Positions 10,684-23,639 of a stretch of DNA of 64,000 nucleotides are shown one piece after another; within the stretch, counting starts at the first letter, position 1, and each line of letters starts with the position of its first letter. The DNA lies in the NCBI GenBank assembly GCA_037349315.1, contig JBAIAC010000006.1:55920501-55984500 (forward strand), in the 5' to 3' direction. Under the pieces are notes generated by a model. That model saw only the letters and a program-made list of their open reading frames with translations, made no database searches and was not told where the DNA came from. The position numbers and the translations under genes are program-made. This stretch comes from Chelydra serpentina (taxonomy: Eukaryota; Chordata; Testudines; Chelydridae).

Positions 10684-13568
10684 TCTCTTCCCCAAAGGAG
10701 GAAGCTGGTTGAACAGTCACTCAGACTGCCAAAAGTCTCTAGGGAAAGGGGTATTTGTCTCCAACAACTAGGGTAGAGGGATGTCAAGAGGCCATTCCCC
10801 TTCTTCCACCTGCAGTAGACAATGTAAAGTTAGGTCTGGAGCCTGGGAGTAGGGTTACTATTCAGGGGAATAGATAGAGTTTCCTTGAAGATTTGGGATT
10901 TGCTCACTCCAAGTACCCGTGTGGGTGGGAGGGAGGGAGGGACAAAAACTGGAGGCTCTGATTCATTTAACACACGCAACCCGGACCCTCGGGGTTTGTT
11001 CAGCTCCAAATTATAATTATTGTAGGGAAAATAATGTATTGTTTGGGCTTTTGCATCATACTGTTTACAGACATGTCTGCACTGCACATTCCATTGGAAG
11101 AGTGAGGGGAAATAACAGGCTGTCATTCAATCTTGTTATTTTTAACAATAATTTCCCCAGAGAATTCAAGTGATAGGCCCCCTACTTAGATCAGCAACAA
11201 GTGTGTTTGCTTCAATCGTGAGTCTCTGCATCCCAACAGTCCTGATGGTGACTCCTGGGTGGAGAGAGATTGAAACCTCCTCACTTGTATAATTCACTGC
11301 ACTCTCATTCATTAGATTGTCTTTTGCACTTGTTATGAATACTGATACAGAGCCTCTCAACAGCCTAAAGTCAAGAGGTGACAATATTTTCCAGAGATCC
11401 CACTTTGGTGGAAACATGACTACCAAGATAAAGAGGCAACTAGAAACAAGAAGTTAAAGGAGGTTACATGGTAAAAAGTCATTCTGAAATAATAACTCTA
11501 AGTAATATTAGTGAGGGGAGGCAGAAGTCCCAGGCAAACGCATTCCGGCCTTTGTTTACAATGAGATGTGATACATAACACAGTACAATTGTTATAAGAT
11601 GGGTTGACACATGGAGTTAGTGGTGATTCATAGACATAGTGGATCACATTGTATGCTGATTGTAGCTGGTTAAGTCTCTTGATTAGCATCAGGTAGACAG
11701 TATAGAATTGTTTGTTTTATGTTTAGTTTGTTTAAATTTCTCTATGCTAATATGTTGCACTGAACCCTGTCATAAAGGGCACTAATGGTGAACCATCATA
11801 TTCTGAATCACTGCTTTCCAAGTAGATAGCTGATACTCTGTGTTGGGGATATGTCTGTCAACAGCTTGGTTGTTATCTGAGAGTCAGGGCTATAATTTGG
11901 AGTTGCTGCAGACAGCATGAATTTGCAGATTATTCAATCTCTGCACACATCTCCGTTGTTCTCTGCCTGTGCATTATGAATAGTGTGCTCATCCTTAATT
12001 TTCTGAGATCTTTCTGCAAAAGTAGTTCTTTAGGATTAACTACAGATAAACTTGATAAATTTTTTGGGGATTGGGGGAAAAAACTAAATGAATATACATT
12101 AGTCCTTTGGATGCTATTTTTATTAAAATTATCTTTGTGTTCACAGTAAAAGACAGCACATTCTGACATTCAGTGGTTTTTAGACACAGTAAGTATATCA
12201 ATATATAGAATCACTGAACCCTGTTTAACATTTTTTGTAATAACATGTAAGAATCTGTCATTTGAATTTGTGCCATATTTTAAATATTGGACTTCAGTAT
12301 TCTCCCAAGCTGTTATTTGGACAGAGACTAGTAAAAAAATCATGTTTAATATAAATGCTGTGATTTCCCGCGACATGGCTTCTTGATTAATGTGTCTGTT
12401 TATACAACTGCAGAAGAATGAGATGGTGTATTTCAGATCATTCAGCAGAGTAGGAAAAAACTGATGATCAAACTGAAGTTGTGTAATTTTCCAGGATAAA
12501 TGAACCGATGGCAGCCTCAGATCAATGTGTCTGGGTTTTTTCCTGCTTTGTGGAATAGACTAACATTTTCACTGAGACAGTCTTCATTATGGGAATGTAA
12601 TTCATATTTAATCCCAACCAAAGTTTCACCCATTGTAATATTTAATTTGCTCTATTTTTCTCTCCTTAGCAACTGAAATTAAAAGAATCTCCAATATAAT
12701 CTTCAGGAGGAGTCCTTACTACTGTTCTTCACTGTTATTAAAAGAAAATGTTAGTTAATATATACACAAGGGAGAGCCAGGAAAGAACAAATGCAAAAGT
12801 AAGGGCCCATTTGAGGCTGTTAAACTATAGCTGTACAGTGTTTTTCTATTGTTACGCAGAGTTTTTCAGTTAAATGAATTAGCAACTGATAAACATTCAC
12901 AGATATGAGCCGGGGGCGGGGAGAAGCATGCTCAAATCTCTCAACCATAGGAGCTTTCCAGTTTTTCATCTTGTGAATGGAAATCAATGTCACTTTCTTG
13001 AGATCAGTTATTGGGTTCATAAACTGGTGTGTGTGTGACACATTTCTAGGCAGCTTAGCTAGGCTTGTGTGTGTGTTCATGCAGAAGCATTTCTGCAGAC
13101 ACACAATAGGAAAGCTGATAGGGTAGATAAATGGATTTGTAGAGTAGGAGTGATAGATGTAGCTTGGATGTCTGCAAACTTAATTGTTATACTTTTCAAT
13201 GTGTCAATTAGTAGTAATAGTGCAGCCTTTCAAAACATGCTGTTGTCACCATCTGTCAAGACAGCATTACCTATAAGTAGGAAACATTGTATAAACAAGA
13301 TCCATGATTTTAAAATCGAAACAAAGCAAAAAATAACTAAAGAATTTGTATTTCATGGCCTATTCTTTTTCTTTTTCTTAATAGCCTGGGAAAAACCAAA
13401 ATTTCTCTCTTTTGTGTTAATTTCTTTTTCTTTTGAAATAGTTGAGCAAACATATTCTATAGTTGTTTCTGAAGGGAAAAAAAGATGTGCCTCTAGGATT
13501 GTGAATACTGCTGCTGTGGGAGACAAAGATGTTTGTGGGAAGTGATCTGGAGTTTAGTGGAGAAACTC
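10684..13568. other. No gene recognised; one open 86-codon frame on minus
   Basis: Mostly AT-rich sequence. A minus frame at 11166-11426 has balanced protein-like composition (GSVSVFITSAKDNLMNESAV) but matches no family I can name. The 158-codon plus frame at 13069-13545 contains a poly-Phe run from a T-tract and looks random. Confidence 0.4.
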
Positions 13569-13786
13569 AGGGCTTTTCTACAAGGTGGGGTGATGCACAT
13601 TACAGGGGTGTGATTTCTAAAGTGCACTGTGTAGCGCATTAATTGGTCCATGTATATTAAAGCTCACTAGGGAACATTTTGTGTGCACCAGCAGGGTCTG
13701 CACAGTTCAATTAATGTGTAATACATTGGTGTGCTTTAAACTCACACCCCTGTAGTGCGCATTACCATGCCATGTAGACAAACCCT
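13569..13786. mobile_element. Fold-back MITE
   Basis: AGGGCTTTTCTACAAGG at the left mirrors CCATGTAGACAAACCCT at the right. The inner blocks ATTACAGGGGTGTGA and TCACACCCCTGTAGT extend the inverted repeat to about 60 bp per arm. No coding sequence. The ends resemble elements with TA-type target sites (see 48028-48330); the duplication is not clear on the left, so the superfamily is left open. Confidence 0.7.
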
Positions 13787-14009
13787 TAGACTGTCAGCTC
13801 TGTTTTGGCTCAGAGAGCCATGGTCCAGATACAAAGTGGAATGGAACTCTCCTCTCTCCTCATTGGTCAGACTGGTGCCATGTGATCTCAACAAGACCCT
13901 CTCCCTCAGAATCAGGAGAGAAGGATAGACCGTGAGTTCTAGTCCCCAGATTTATGTGATCTGAAAGATCATCTGAGGTTTTGGCAAGGCCTGCTGGGAA
14001 GGGGGCTTT

Positions 14010-14600
14010 GTATGTAGATTTTAAGGCCAGAAGGGACCTTTAGATCAGCTCATCTGATCTCCTGTATGACACAAACAAACGATAATTTTATTCAGTTTCC
14101 CTTGCATAGAGCACAACAACTTGTATTTGGCTAATGCATATCTTCCAGAAAGGCATCCAATATTGATTTAATGACAGCAAGAGATAGGGAATCCATCACT
14201 TCCCTTGGTAGTTGTTCCAGTGGTTAATCACCCTCACTGTTACAAATTTGTTTCTTATTTCTAATTTTACTTTGTCTGGCTTCAGCTTCCAGCCATTGGT
14301 TCTCATTATGCCTTTCTCTGCAATACTAAACAGCTCTTTAGAACCTAATATTTTCTACCTGGGAAGGCACTTACATGCTGTAATCAAGTCACCTCTCAAT
14401 CTTCTGTAGGATCGGCTAAACAGATTGAGAGTTCAAATCTCTCACATTTTCCCCAGCCCTTGAATCATTTTTGTGGCTTTTCTCTGCACCATGTCCAATT
14501 TTTCAACATTCTTTAAAAAATGTGAATCCCATAACTGGATGCTTTATTCCAGTGTCAGTCTCACCTACATCCTATACAGAGGTAAAATCAGTTCTGTGAA
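14010..14600 (-). mobile_element. Old CR1-like LINE, 3' part of RT and tail
   Basis: Read on the minus strand, the segment follows the CR1 C-terminal pattern (an MLYSSVSLTYILYRG-like region on the opposite frame is its shadow) and ends at the tail GGCCAGAAGGGACCTTTAGA. It aligns by eye with the same region of the CR1 copies at 26 kb and 51 kb but is much more diverged, and its frame is broken many times. Confidence 0.75.
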
Positions 14601-14963
14601 GGAGCATACCAACCCCATGCTGAGCCAGCAAGGGTTAACGAGCTGCTGTGGGTCCACTCAGCCCCACCCTGTTACCCCGGCACTTGTTCTCAGGTAACGA
14701 AGGGGCAGTTAAACAGGGAAAAGGAGAGCATGGTAGATGGCTGACTAGGGAGGAGAACAGACTTCCTGTCTCTTGCTTCCTGAGGAAGAGACCAGCTCAG
14801 AGCATCTGCAGAGACTGTTGACTTCCAGAGAAAGGAAAACTTGGCACAGGACTACTGAGTTTTTCTTCATAGGACATTCTCTTTGCTTTATTATAAAGAG
14901 ACTGTTGGGTGGCCAGTGCTGGTGGGGAGAGGCCTGAGATGTGAATGGGACTGTGGTAGGGAA

Positions 14964-15275
14964 CAGTAGCGTAGGCAGGTCTGGAGCACAGAGGGAGCAG
15001 CGCTATAAAAAGGCACCTCCCCAGGCTCCCCCTGTACTCACCCGGTGGCACCTCCAGCGGCACTCCCGGTCTTCAGCAGCACTTCGGCGGACCCACCACC
15101 GAAATGCCGCCGAAGACCCAGAGCGCCGCCGGGTCAGTGCAAGAAGCGGTGCTTAAAAAGAAGGGGCGCCTTTTTCGCTCTGCTAAAAAAAGGCACCGCT
15201 TCCTTTTTAAGGCGCCGCTTCTGCTCACAGTGGGGAGCGGCTGCTCCCCCTGCTCCCAATCTGGCTATGCTACTG
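14964..15275. mobile_element. hAT-type MITE with perfect 8-bp TSD
   Basis: Starts CAGTAGCGTAGGCAGGTCTG and ends CTGGCTATGCTACTG, with inverted similarity over about 38 bp. GTAGGGAA flanks both sides exactly (14956-14963 and 15276-15283). The body is GC-rich with internal lysine-codon-like A/G runs and mirrored AAAAAGGCGCC-type blocks. No transposase. A clean duplication with CAG...CTG ends is strong evidence for hAT-mediated insertion. Confidence 0.9.
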
Positions 15276-15283
15276 GTAGGGAA

Positions 15284-15853
15284 CTCCTCCCCAGGGTGAG
15301 TGTGGGGAAGTGCCTGAAGTTATGTGGAATTCTGTGCTGTAGTTGAGCTTGCGCTGTAGTTTGTCTTGGAGCCTGAAGAGCATGGTCACAACCTCCCTAC
15401 TCCCTTGTATTTTTCTTTATGCCACTGGATTGTTTAAATTGGTGGCTGAGATGAAAATCCCTCCAAAGCAGTGCTGAGCTGAATTTGCAAGAGCTGGGAC
15501 ATAAGCCCTGCAGTAATGACTTCCTAAATCTGCAGCTACAATGCTCCAGTGCCCATGCTGAGCCCAGGTCCAGTAGAGTTAAAACTGACCAGGGTGAAGA
15601 GAATCATTGAGGAATCTGGAAGAGGGATGGAGTAGCAAGGACTTTGCCACCCTCACAGCAGCCAGCATATGTACTTAAAATGTTTAAGACATGGACTAAT
15701 TCGAGGTTAATAACAAAGATTTTGTGCCAGTGTTCTGGTGGCAATCCCTGTGTTTGTTTATTAGTACCTAGAGAGGCCCTACATGAGTGCTAGGCACTGT
15801 TGTTGGCGTCCGTTAGTCTCGAGAGACGATGGATATGCGCCCATGGGGAATGT
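15284..15853. other. No gene recognised
   Basis: Anonymous sequence between a MITE and the 3' end of a minus-strand LINE. The stretch 15795-15853 is probably the 3' untranslated end of that LINE (it contains CGAGAGACGATGGATATGCG). Confidence 0.5.
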
Positions 15854-16925
15854 TTAGTTGATGGTTGTGCAGCGTCTGTTGTGGCTGTAGAGCCCCACAC
15901 GAGAGTGGCAGTCTCGATTGCATTTGCTGCATTTGAAGGTGGTGTCAGCTGTGGGTTGGAGCCGCTGCTTCCTTTTTCGTTGAACCCGCTTTTCCTCAGC
16001 AAGCTGCCGCAGCTTGTCTTCACCAGTTTTCAATCCAGTGGTCAGAGCGTGTCTCCATCTGCATCTGTCCTGGGCGAGCTCTTCCCAGCTGTTGATGTCG
16101 ATTTGAACAGTCTTCAGGTCCCTCTTACAGACATCCTTGAAGCGAAGGTGGGGCCGTCCTGTAGCTCTATTTCCGGAGTCAAGTTCGGCATACTACAGGT
16201 CTTTGGGGATCCGTCCATCTTCTATGCGACTTAGATGGCCAAGCCATCTGAGGCGGAGTTGACGGAGGAGAGTGAACATGCTGGAGATCTTGGCACATTC
16301 CAGCACCTCGTTGTTCGTTATTCGATCACTCCAAGTGATCCCGAGTATGCGACGGAGGCAGCGCGTGTGGAAGGCATTCAGTCTCTTTTCTTGCGAAGCG
16401 TAGGGGGTCCAAGTTTCGCTGGCATAGAGAAGAGTGTTTAGCACACATGCGCGGTACACAGCAACCTTTGTGTTGATGGTCAGCATGTTGTTGTGCCACA
16501 CTCTCTGTGACAAACTGACCAAAATTGTGAAGGCCTTGCCGATTCTACGGTTGATCTCAGGGTCCAGTGAGAGGTTGTCCGTGATGGTAGATCCGAGGTA
16601 GGTGAACTGACTGACCACCTCTAGCACATAGTCATTGATGGCAATGCTTGGATGTTCTGCATCCTGGGCCATAACTTTGGTCTTCTGAAGACTGATTGTC
16701 AACCCGAACTCTTCGCAAGCTCTGGAAAAGTGGTCAATCAGACGCTGGAGATCGATTTCTGTGTGGGTGGCCAGGGCAGTGTCGTCTGCAAACAGCATGT
16801 CTCTTATTGTTGCCTCCTGTACCTTGCTTTTGGCCTTTAGTCGAGCCAGATTGAAAAGTCTCCCGTCAGACCGGGTGTGGAGATAGACTCCCTCTGTGGC
16901 ACTGTATATAGTAAGATACACTCCC
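15854..16925 (-). pseudogene. LINE reverse transcriptase C-terminal half with zinc finger, one nonsense codon
   Basis: From 16921 down to a TAA at 15854-15856 the minus frame stays open for 355 codons except for one TAG at 16193-16195. It contains the RT catalytic motif MLFADDTALATH (residues about 42-53), then FTYLGSTI, then RLRWLGHLSRIEDGRIPKD. After the stop it continues in frame through KRDLKTVQIDINSWEELAQD to a C-terminal CX2C...H...C finger beginning FKCSKCNRDCHS. The copy is 5' truncated near 16925. LINE RTs copy their RNA at a nicked target, and the C-terminal finger is thought to bind nucleic acid. This is not CR1: its sequence is clearly distinct from the other LINEs here. I leave the clade open (RTE/L2-like is my guess). 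Only one inactivating change suggests moderate age. Confidence 0.88.
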
Positions 16926-17439
16926 CACTCTGAAGAGTTTGCAACCTAAATGGACAGGACAAAGGCCGGGAAAAGGAAGTATTTTCCCTATGTTAGTGAT
17001 GGGGAACTGAGGCAATGAGAACTGAGGCACTTACCCATGGTCTTATGGAGTACCTGTTGGGGAGCAGAGAATTGAACCCTGGTTTTCTCTTTCTATTTTG
17101 TCTTACTGACATGAACATCCTTCTTCTTTACTATCTCTGCATTTTCTAGCAGCTGGAGGGCAAAAAAATATTTGGCTTCGAGCCTGGGTATTACCCCTGG
17201 AGGGTAGTACCCCTCACTTTTGAATCACTTTTTTAAAAGGTTAGCTTAGGCTAGTAGGTGTAGGGTGTAGAAAATGTAGCAATGTGTGAAGGGGATGCAT
17301 GCAACTGTGAGATGAGAGTGTGATGAGAAAAACTAGAAAGAAGGAGGGAGGTAAAGAGAGAAGGGAATGGTGGAAGAAAGGAAATGGACACTGATGGTTG
17401 TTACTTCTCGTACATGATAGCCTGCATCCCATTTGGCAA
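16926..17439. other. No gene; possible old MIR-like fragment
   Basis: GGGGAACTGAGGCAATGAG followed by TTACCCATGGTCTTATGG and GAATTGAACCCTGG (about 16998-17080) resembles the conserved core of tRNA-derived MIR-type SINEs, but the match is short and from memory. Confidence 0.3.
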
Positions 17440-17750
17440 CTGTCTTCATGTCTGGCCACTTTGGAGAGAGGTTCTTTTCCAAAGTGAGAACCAGTCATCC
17501 TGAGTTGTCTTCCCCTCAGGACTTGTGTTGGACTATATCCATTAGCTACTATTGGTGTTGATCCGTAGCTCCGAAGAGCAAGGAATGGCTTTTCCTGCTA
17601 TAGGATTTTCTTGGCTGGCTGTACAGGTCTCTGAACATTTCCATTCGCTTGTGGGTTATGTGGGCAGCTAGTAATATGATCAAAATAAATTTTTTGACAT
17701 GTCTTAAATTCTGCTGTGCTAAATTGTGGTCTGTTGTCTGTCATTAGTTA
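17440..17750 (-). pseudogene. Ty3/Gypsy-type integrase relic
   Basis: Reading the minus strand from about 17747 downward, one frame gives LMTDNRPQFSTAEFKTCQ, then ITSCPHNPQANGNVQRP, a single stop, and then GYSPTQVLRGRQLR. These are the successive conserved blocks of a retroelement integrase core: the central catalytic aspartate (TDN), the SPHNPQANG-like block (whose usual downstream Glu is replaced by Q or lost), and the YSPxQLLxGRxLR block. Integrase inserts retroelement cDNA into the host genome. The remnant covers about 100 residues and lacks the N-terminal zinc-binding part and any recognisable RT nearby. It is clearly inactive. Confidence 0.82.
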
Positions 17751-20700
17751 TGCTGGAATTAAACTTCTCTAAAAGTCTTAGAGCTTGGTCTGGTGTAAAT
17801 CTTTCCAGCTCTTGCTATACTTCTCTATCACTTATTGATTTTATAATACAATTTACAGAAAATTTGAACAGATTAAGTTGAAATGTCTGTATAGGATCTA
17901 GTTTATGTTTAAGACACAATTGCTACACACAGTGGAGGCTGATTATTATAAGGTGCCTAAAGATAAAGGAATTCCTGGCTCACCAATGTGAACAGTGATG
18001 AGATTGAAAACAGCACCTGATCAGTATGGAAAGCAGCTTGTGAGAGAACTGGAAGAGTCAAATAACCAGTTTAAGCTTACTTAGCCATGAGTAGCACAAA
18101 TGAAAAATGCAGCTAAATTTAAGCAATGGCTTTATTCCACGTGTTATGGCCTACGGCACTGAATATTTCAACATATTTCACTGGGATTAAGATAAAATGG
18201 ATCCTATGAAAATACGCAAGTTGCTTGAAGGTACTGAAATCCAAAGAAATATTTTATTACAAGCATACCTATCGTGCAAAGAAGAAGGGGTCATGTGAAT
18301 ATATAATGCATATACAACAGGTCTGAAAAAGTAAGCTACTGTGAACTTGGACAAGTTATGATTCATTGGAATACAAAATAAGAAAAAAGGGTATCTTGGG
18401 TCAGTAAAGCAGAGTGTTGTAGCATATAGTCATTATTTGCAGAGGTTTTGCAAATTTGCATTATATTAAAATGCTAAACCCTTGAATTATGACTTTATGA
18501 AGAAAATGTATTGAACGAGTATCAGTAACAACTTCCCCACTGCATTAAGACTATAAAATGAATATAGACACACAAGTTTGTGTCCAGTATCCCTCTCATT
18601 GCACAGAGAAAACTGATCATAAGAACAATCTCAAATCAAAGACAAGATTAAAAACTCAAGACACTATCAGATTTAATCTTGAAAAAAGTGAATAATACAT
18701 TATTATTCAGCATTAGATTTAGCAAGGCCATCTGCTACAGCCAATAACATGAGTGAAAGAAAGATAGCAACACTATCGTGGTGGTTATTTTAATGAAAAG
18801 ACTACTGGGAGGGCAGATGGAGGGACAATTACTTCTCAAAATGGAGATGCTCTCATGGAGAGTGGGAAAAGTGCAAATGAACCAAGATCGGAACAATCAT
18901 CAAAAACTAAAACTGTGATCTATTGAGATTCAGAAATAAGCAGGATAACTCTTAAAACTACTTCACTTTTGTTGTCCCATTGAATTTGCTGGTTATCTTT
19001 ATGGATAAGGGCAAGGGTTGAAATATCACAAAAGAGACAGACACTTCTGGCTAAGACAGAAGAAGAAAATTGTAGAAACCTCATGAAAATTCCTTGTTCC
19101 TCTCTTCCCTCTGCCCCAGAGTCCCAGCCTACTTTTTCAGAGTCAAGCGAGCTGGATAGGTAGCCAAACTACTGGATGATTCTATAACCCAAACTATTTT
19201 TTTTTGCACACCCTGCTTGCTGCTACCATCTGAAAAATGAATTTTTTTTTTAGCCTGATTGTGCACTTCTGGGGCCAAACTTCTGTTTCTCTAGTTAGTG
19301 GGAGATTAACCAAATAAGGAATTCATGATCAGGCTATTTGTGAGCCTAACAATAATAGAGTACAGTGACAGATCATAAACTAACTTCCATCATTCTTCAA
19401 TACAATTTAATAATCAAAGTGTTAACCATACTGTTCAAACATCTTACACTTTAAATATTAAAGAGTAATGTTCTTACTCTATTGACATTAGGTTTCTGTC
19501 TTAAAGTAATTCATGTAAAAGATTTTACAGCTGTTCATTACATAAAACCTGTTGTCAATACATAATCTCTAATGGCTGTAACAATGGCAGTTCCACATGC
19601 ATATTTACTGCAGGTTAATAAGCAAGGATTTCAAAGTGTTATTTGGGGAGGCACTTCAAAATGGGAAGTCCTTACCCACTGGATCAAGGATTCCAGAGAA
19701 GAAGAAGAAGGGAGGGGAGTAAACCCCACCTCACCAAGAATAGCTGTTTTGTTTTTAATCGCGTCCAGAAGGATCTCTTAGTCTTATTAGTCCTTAAGTC
19801 ATCTATTATAAGGCCCTTTATTGGCCTGAAACAATGTAACAGTATTATAAACTTACTGTTTGTTCTCTCCTCTGTGCTATGGGTTTTAAAATTTACTTTA
19901 CTTTATTCAAGGGATTGCCCTACCTATTTCTTCCTACTTATCCTCCATTTATTCTCCCTACCTTCCTCTGTACAATTTTTATTTATAGTCCTCTCATAAT
20001 GCCAATGATCATGGATTTTTATCATGCATTTTATGATAGTTGGTGCTTTTCTTAAAGCCCTGGCTTCTCCATATTTCTGTTGTGCTTTTTTAATGACTCT
20101 TAGTCTTTTTAAACTCTCTCCTTCTCTTAATGGGGTTTCTAGTGATTTATCTATTGGACATCATACCAAATGGACTAAAGGTAAAAAATCCATTACAATC
20201 TACATACCACACAGACTGTGCTGAGAGATTGTGCCACACACTCTCAAAGAAACTGCGGAATCACCCGATCAACATCCTATACAGCAAGCAGGGAAAGATT
20301 CAGTAACTAAAAATAGATAAATTCTTAAAGTTGAATACTGTTCTTGCTTGGAACTAACTTTTTTGTCTTTCTTTTAATGCTGTGGTCTCCTATTACCCTT
20401 CAATGTTTTCAATCAAAGGTGATATATAAAAGGTAGTAGTTTACATTGATATAGCATCTTTCCTCCTGACTGAGCATCAGACACTTTAAAATTTTTAATC
20501 TAGGTTCTTGCACCAGACCCATCACTGTAGTTTGTTAAAATCTTGCTAGGCACTCTCAATCAAAATAACACACACGTATGCACTGAAATAACAGCAACTT
20601 CTAGGAGAAATGATAGGCAACAGGTAGAAACAGTGGCAAGAAATGTTTTCTGCTCTCATCTTGCCAGAAGAGTATGCTTACCTCTCTCAGTCAAGGGCCT

Positions 20701-22660
20701 AGCTACTATAATTTACATATTCTTTACATTTATTGTGCTTTAAGAGGTGAATGGAAACTCCAGCTTGTGCTAAATGCAACAGCCAACCGTTTAACCAGAA
20801 TAGCTCACTAAGTATGTACTAATGAGACTGGAGCCTCTGCTTTCAGGCAGTGATAAATATTGCAACGCCTTCTCACTTTGTTTGGCACATGTGCTCTTCT
20901 AGGACAGAAGTGCTATACCTGCTCAAGTGTTGATCCTTTTGTGAAGCTCAACTGCGTAGGTATCAAACATTCAGCCAGTGGGCCAGATCCAGCCCGCTTG
21001 GTGTATCAATGTGACACATCTAGATTTGCCCCAACTCTCATGTTTGGGAATATAGCCTTCCACATGTAACTAGAGTGTAACCAATGTAGTCCACAGTCAT
21101 GAAACAATAGCTGTAAGAAGTGTGAACCATGCTGACACACCAATTAAGATTAATTAATACTGAAGCCTGATGACACATTTGACAGTCACAGGTTAAGTCA
21201 TCTCAGCAGCCTAGGAGTTTTGCCTGGGGCATGTCTACATGTGTCTGACAAGAGACTTACTATACAGCTATATGTTACTAGAGTGAAAGAGAAAACAAAT
21301 ATTTCTTCTGAATATAGTAGGGTCATTTGGGACAGCGTATGGAACACAATGACCCCTGGGAGGAGGATATGGTTAAATCCACTCTTCTTTCACTGTCCCA
21401 AACCTAAGGGCTAAATAGTGTTATTAATTGAAAACAATTACATGGAGACAGTTCTCCCTACCTGAAGTCAAAATACAACCGTTGAAATAGGATCTGAGAG
21501 ATTGGGAGTACAATTTTAAAACGTGTTTAAATCACGGATAGGACGTACCATCGGTATACAGTACGAACCCACACCCCCAGCCCCACTCCTCCCAAAAACC
21601 CCACACAGCAGCAAGTCTTCAGAGCCCTGGTCAATTGGCTCTGGCTTGCTGCAGGGCTAAAATATCAGCACAGACGTCCCAGCTCAGGCTGGGGCCCAGG
21701 CTCTGAAATCTGGCGAGTGGGGAAGGTCTCCGAGCTGAAGCTCCAACCTCAGCCCAAATGTCTGCATGGCTATTTTTAGTCTCAAAGCACGAGCTCCACA
21801 AGCCAGGATCAGTTGATCTGGGCTCTGAGACTTGCTGCTGAAGGTCTCTCTTTTTTGCTCTGTAGACCTACCCTGAGGTTCCCAAGTCATATTTTCAAAA
21901 GTGACTAGATATCATTGAAAGTCAATGGATCTTAAGCTCCAACACCTCATATGTACTGTTCAAAATGTTCCGCTGGGTATCAGTTGATTTGATAGGAAAG
22001 AATATCATTTCTCAGTGCTTTTTTTTTTTTATAGCACATTTTATTATAGGAATGATAGAAAACTGAAATAAAATGCAGCAAGTTTAGTTATATAAAAGCA
22101 CACAGGAAAAATACAGAAATAGAACTTTTGTGGTTTTGCTTAGCTTAATTTGGAAATCTCTACAGTTGAAAAAAGTATTCCCTCACTATGCATGGTTATA
22201 ATATCTAATCTGCAGTTATTTAAACAGCTGGAATGAGATCTTAACTAAAGGTCAGCTAATATCTTCATAAAACTGTGATGAATATAAAAGGTTACTTCAT
22301 TCTCTCATAGCTGTTATTTATGGTATTCCTGAGAATTAGTTTAGTAACTTCTACACCTCTTCTATATTTATATATAGCCATTGCATCCAATTAACGATAC
22401 TGAATGTAACTGAGGCATCTCAGTCTTGTAGCGTTGCCCCCGCTCTCCTCCCCACCCCCCGAGGCAGGCTGCCATGGAACTGCTGTTCCAGCCTCAGTTT
22501 CCCTGAGGTGGTACATAAATTATCTTCTGTAACTCCAATCCTTTGGCTAGGTTACTTGTGTCTCTCCTCTTTCAGGACTGGAAAGAGTCTGGCCTCACCC
22601 AAAATTCTATCATCCCCCTTAGTGGATCTTTTGCTCATAGTCCCAGGAGTTTGGGCTTTT
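17751..22660. other. No gene recognised; partial MITE near 21600-21875
   Basis: Long AT-rich stretch. Around 21600-21875 a GC-richer segment ends in GCTCTGTAGACCTACCCTGA, which resembles the end of a turtle MITE of the TCTACAC-ended type; its other end is not found. The ORFs at 19643-19999 and 22552-22833 show no motif. Confidence 0.4.
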
Positions 22661-22668
22661 ATCTCAGC

Positions 22669-22849
22669 ATAGGTGCTGACTCCATGAGTGCTCCGGTGCT
22701 CAATCACCCACTGGGGAAGAAAAAAAAGAGGGGAGGGAGGGCTCAGCACCCACAAACCACCAGTAGGTGGCAGGAGCATACACATGGTGCACAGTGAAAC
22801 TGGATGGCAGCAAGCACCCACCAGCAATAGCAAAAGTCAGCGCCTTTGC
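22669..22849. mobile_element. Short hAT-type MITE with 8-bp TSD
   Basis: Begins ATAGGTGCTGACTCCATGAG and ends AAAAGTCAGCGCCTTTGC, an inverted GGCGCTGACT-type terminus. The flanks ATCTCAGC (22661-22668) and ATCTCAGG (22850-22857) match at 7 of 8. An internal GGGCTCAGCACCC block is shared with the fragment at 7775-8037. Non-coding. Confidence 0.75.
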
Positions 22850-22857
22850 ATCTCAGG

Positions 22858-23639
22858 GCCTCTTCTAACCACTTTTCTGGTGTTGCTGCTTTACAAGTTT
22901 CTTCCCTTACTTTATTGTAGCCCTGTTAAGAAAAGTTCAAGCAGGAACATATAAAAGCAAAGTCTAATATTCCTGTTATTGTTGCCATCCCTGGACAGGG
23001 TTCTCAGCAGTCTCTTTCCCTGTCCAAGACCCAGGCCCATCCTCTCCTTTGGGTCCCTCCTCGCTGGGTGGTGCAGTCAGGGACTTGTTTGCTTAAATCT
23101 CCTACTGTTACCCTGGGCTGCTTCCTACCTTGAGGCCTTGCAGGTTTCTCCTGCTTCTTAATCTTCTCTGATCCCTTCTGGCAGAGCACTGGTGTCTCTG
23201 GGCAGCTTCCTCTGGTCTGACCTTGTGGAGCCCCTTCGCTGTGGCTCTTTCCCCAATAGCTACCCTGTTCTGCCTCCTATCCTTGTTGCCATTTGCCTGC
23301 CCATAGGCTGCAGCTCAGGAGGTGACTGTTCCCTTTTTAAACACTTCAGTGTTTGTTCCCTGGTAGGTCTATATAGTCCTCATTACATTGAAATATGCTG
23401 GTAGTATAACTAATAAAACTAGGATTAAAATATAGTGTGGTGTGATTTAAGTTGTAAAAATAGGACCAAATAAACAGTAAGATGCACATGTATACAATGG
23501 GGGAATTCTGGCCCTAGTACTATGAGGAAATGTAAAATAAGCCAACAATGAGTTTTGTCAACCTTACTGAAATTTGTCCATCTCTCCATAACCTCAGAAG
23601 CAAAACTCTTATATTACAAGTCTCGGGTAAAATGAGATG
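22858..23639. other. No gene recognised
   Basis: C/T-rich then AT-rich sequence; frames at 22979-23161 and 23192-23404 have no motif. Confidence 0.45.

Noticed and set aside
13069..13545. 158-codon plus-strand frame
   Set aside because: Contains a run of Phe codons from a T-tract and no conserved motif; most likely chance in AT-rich DNA.
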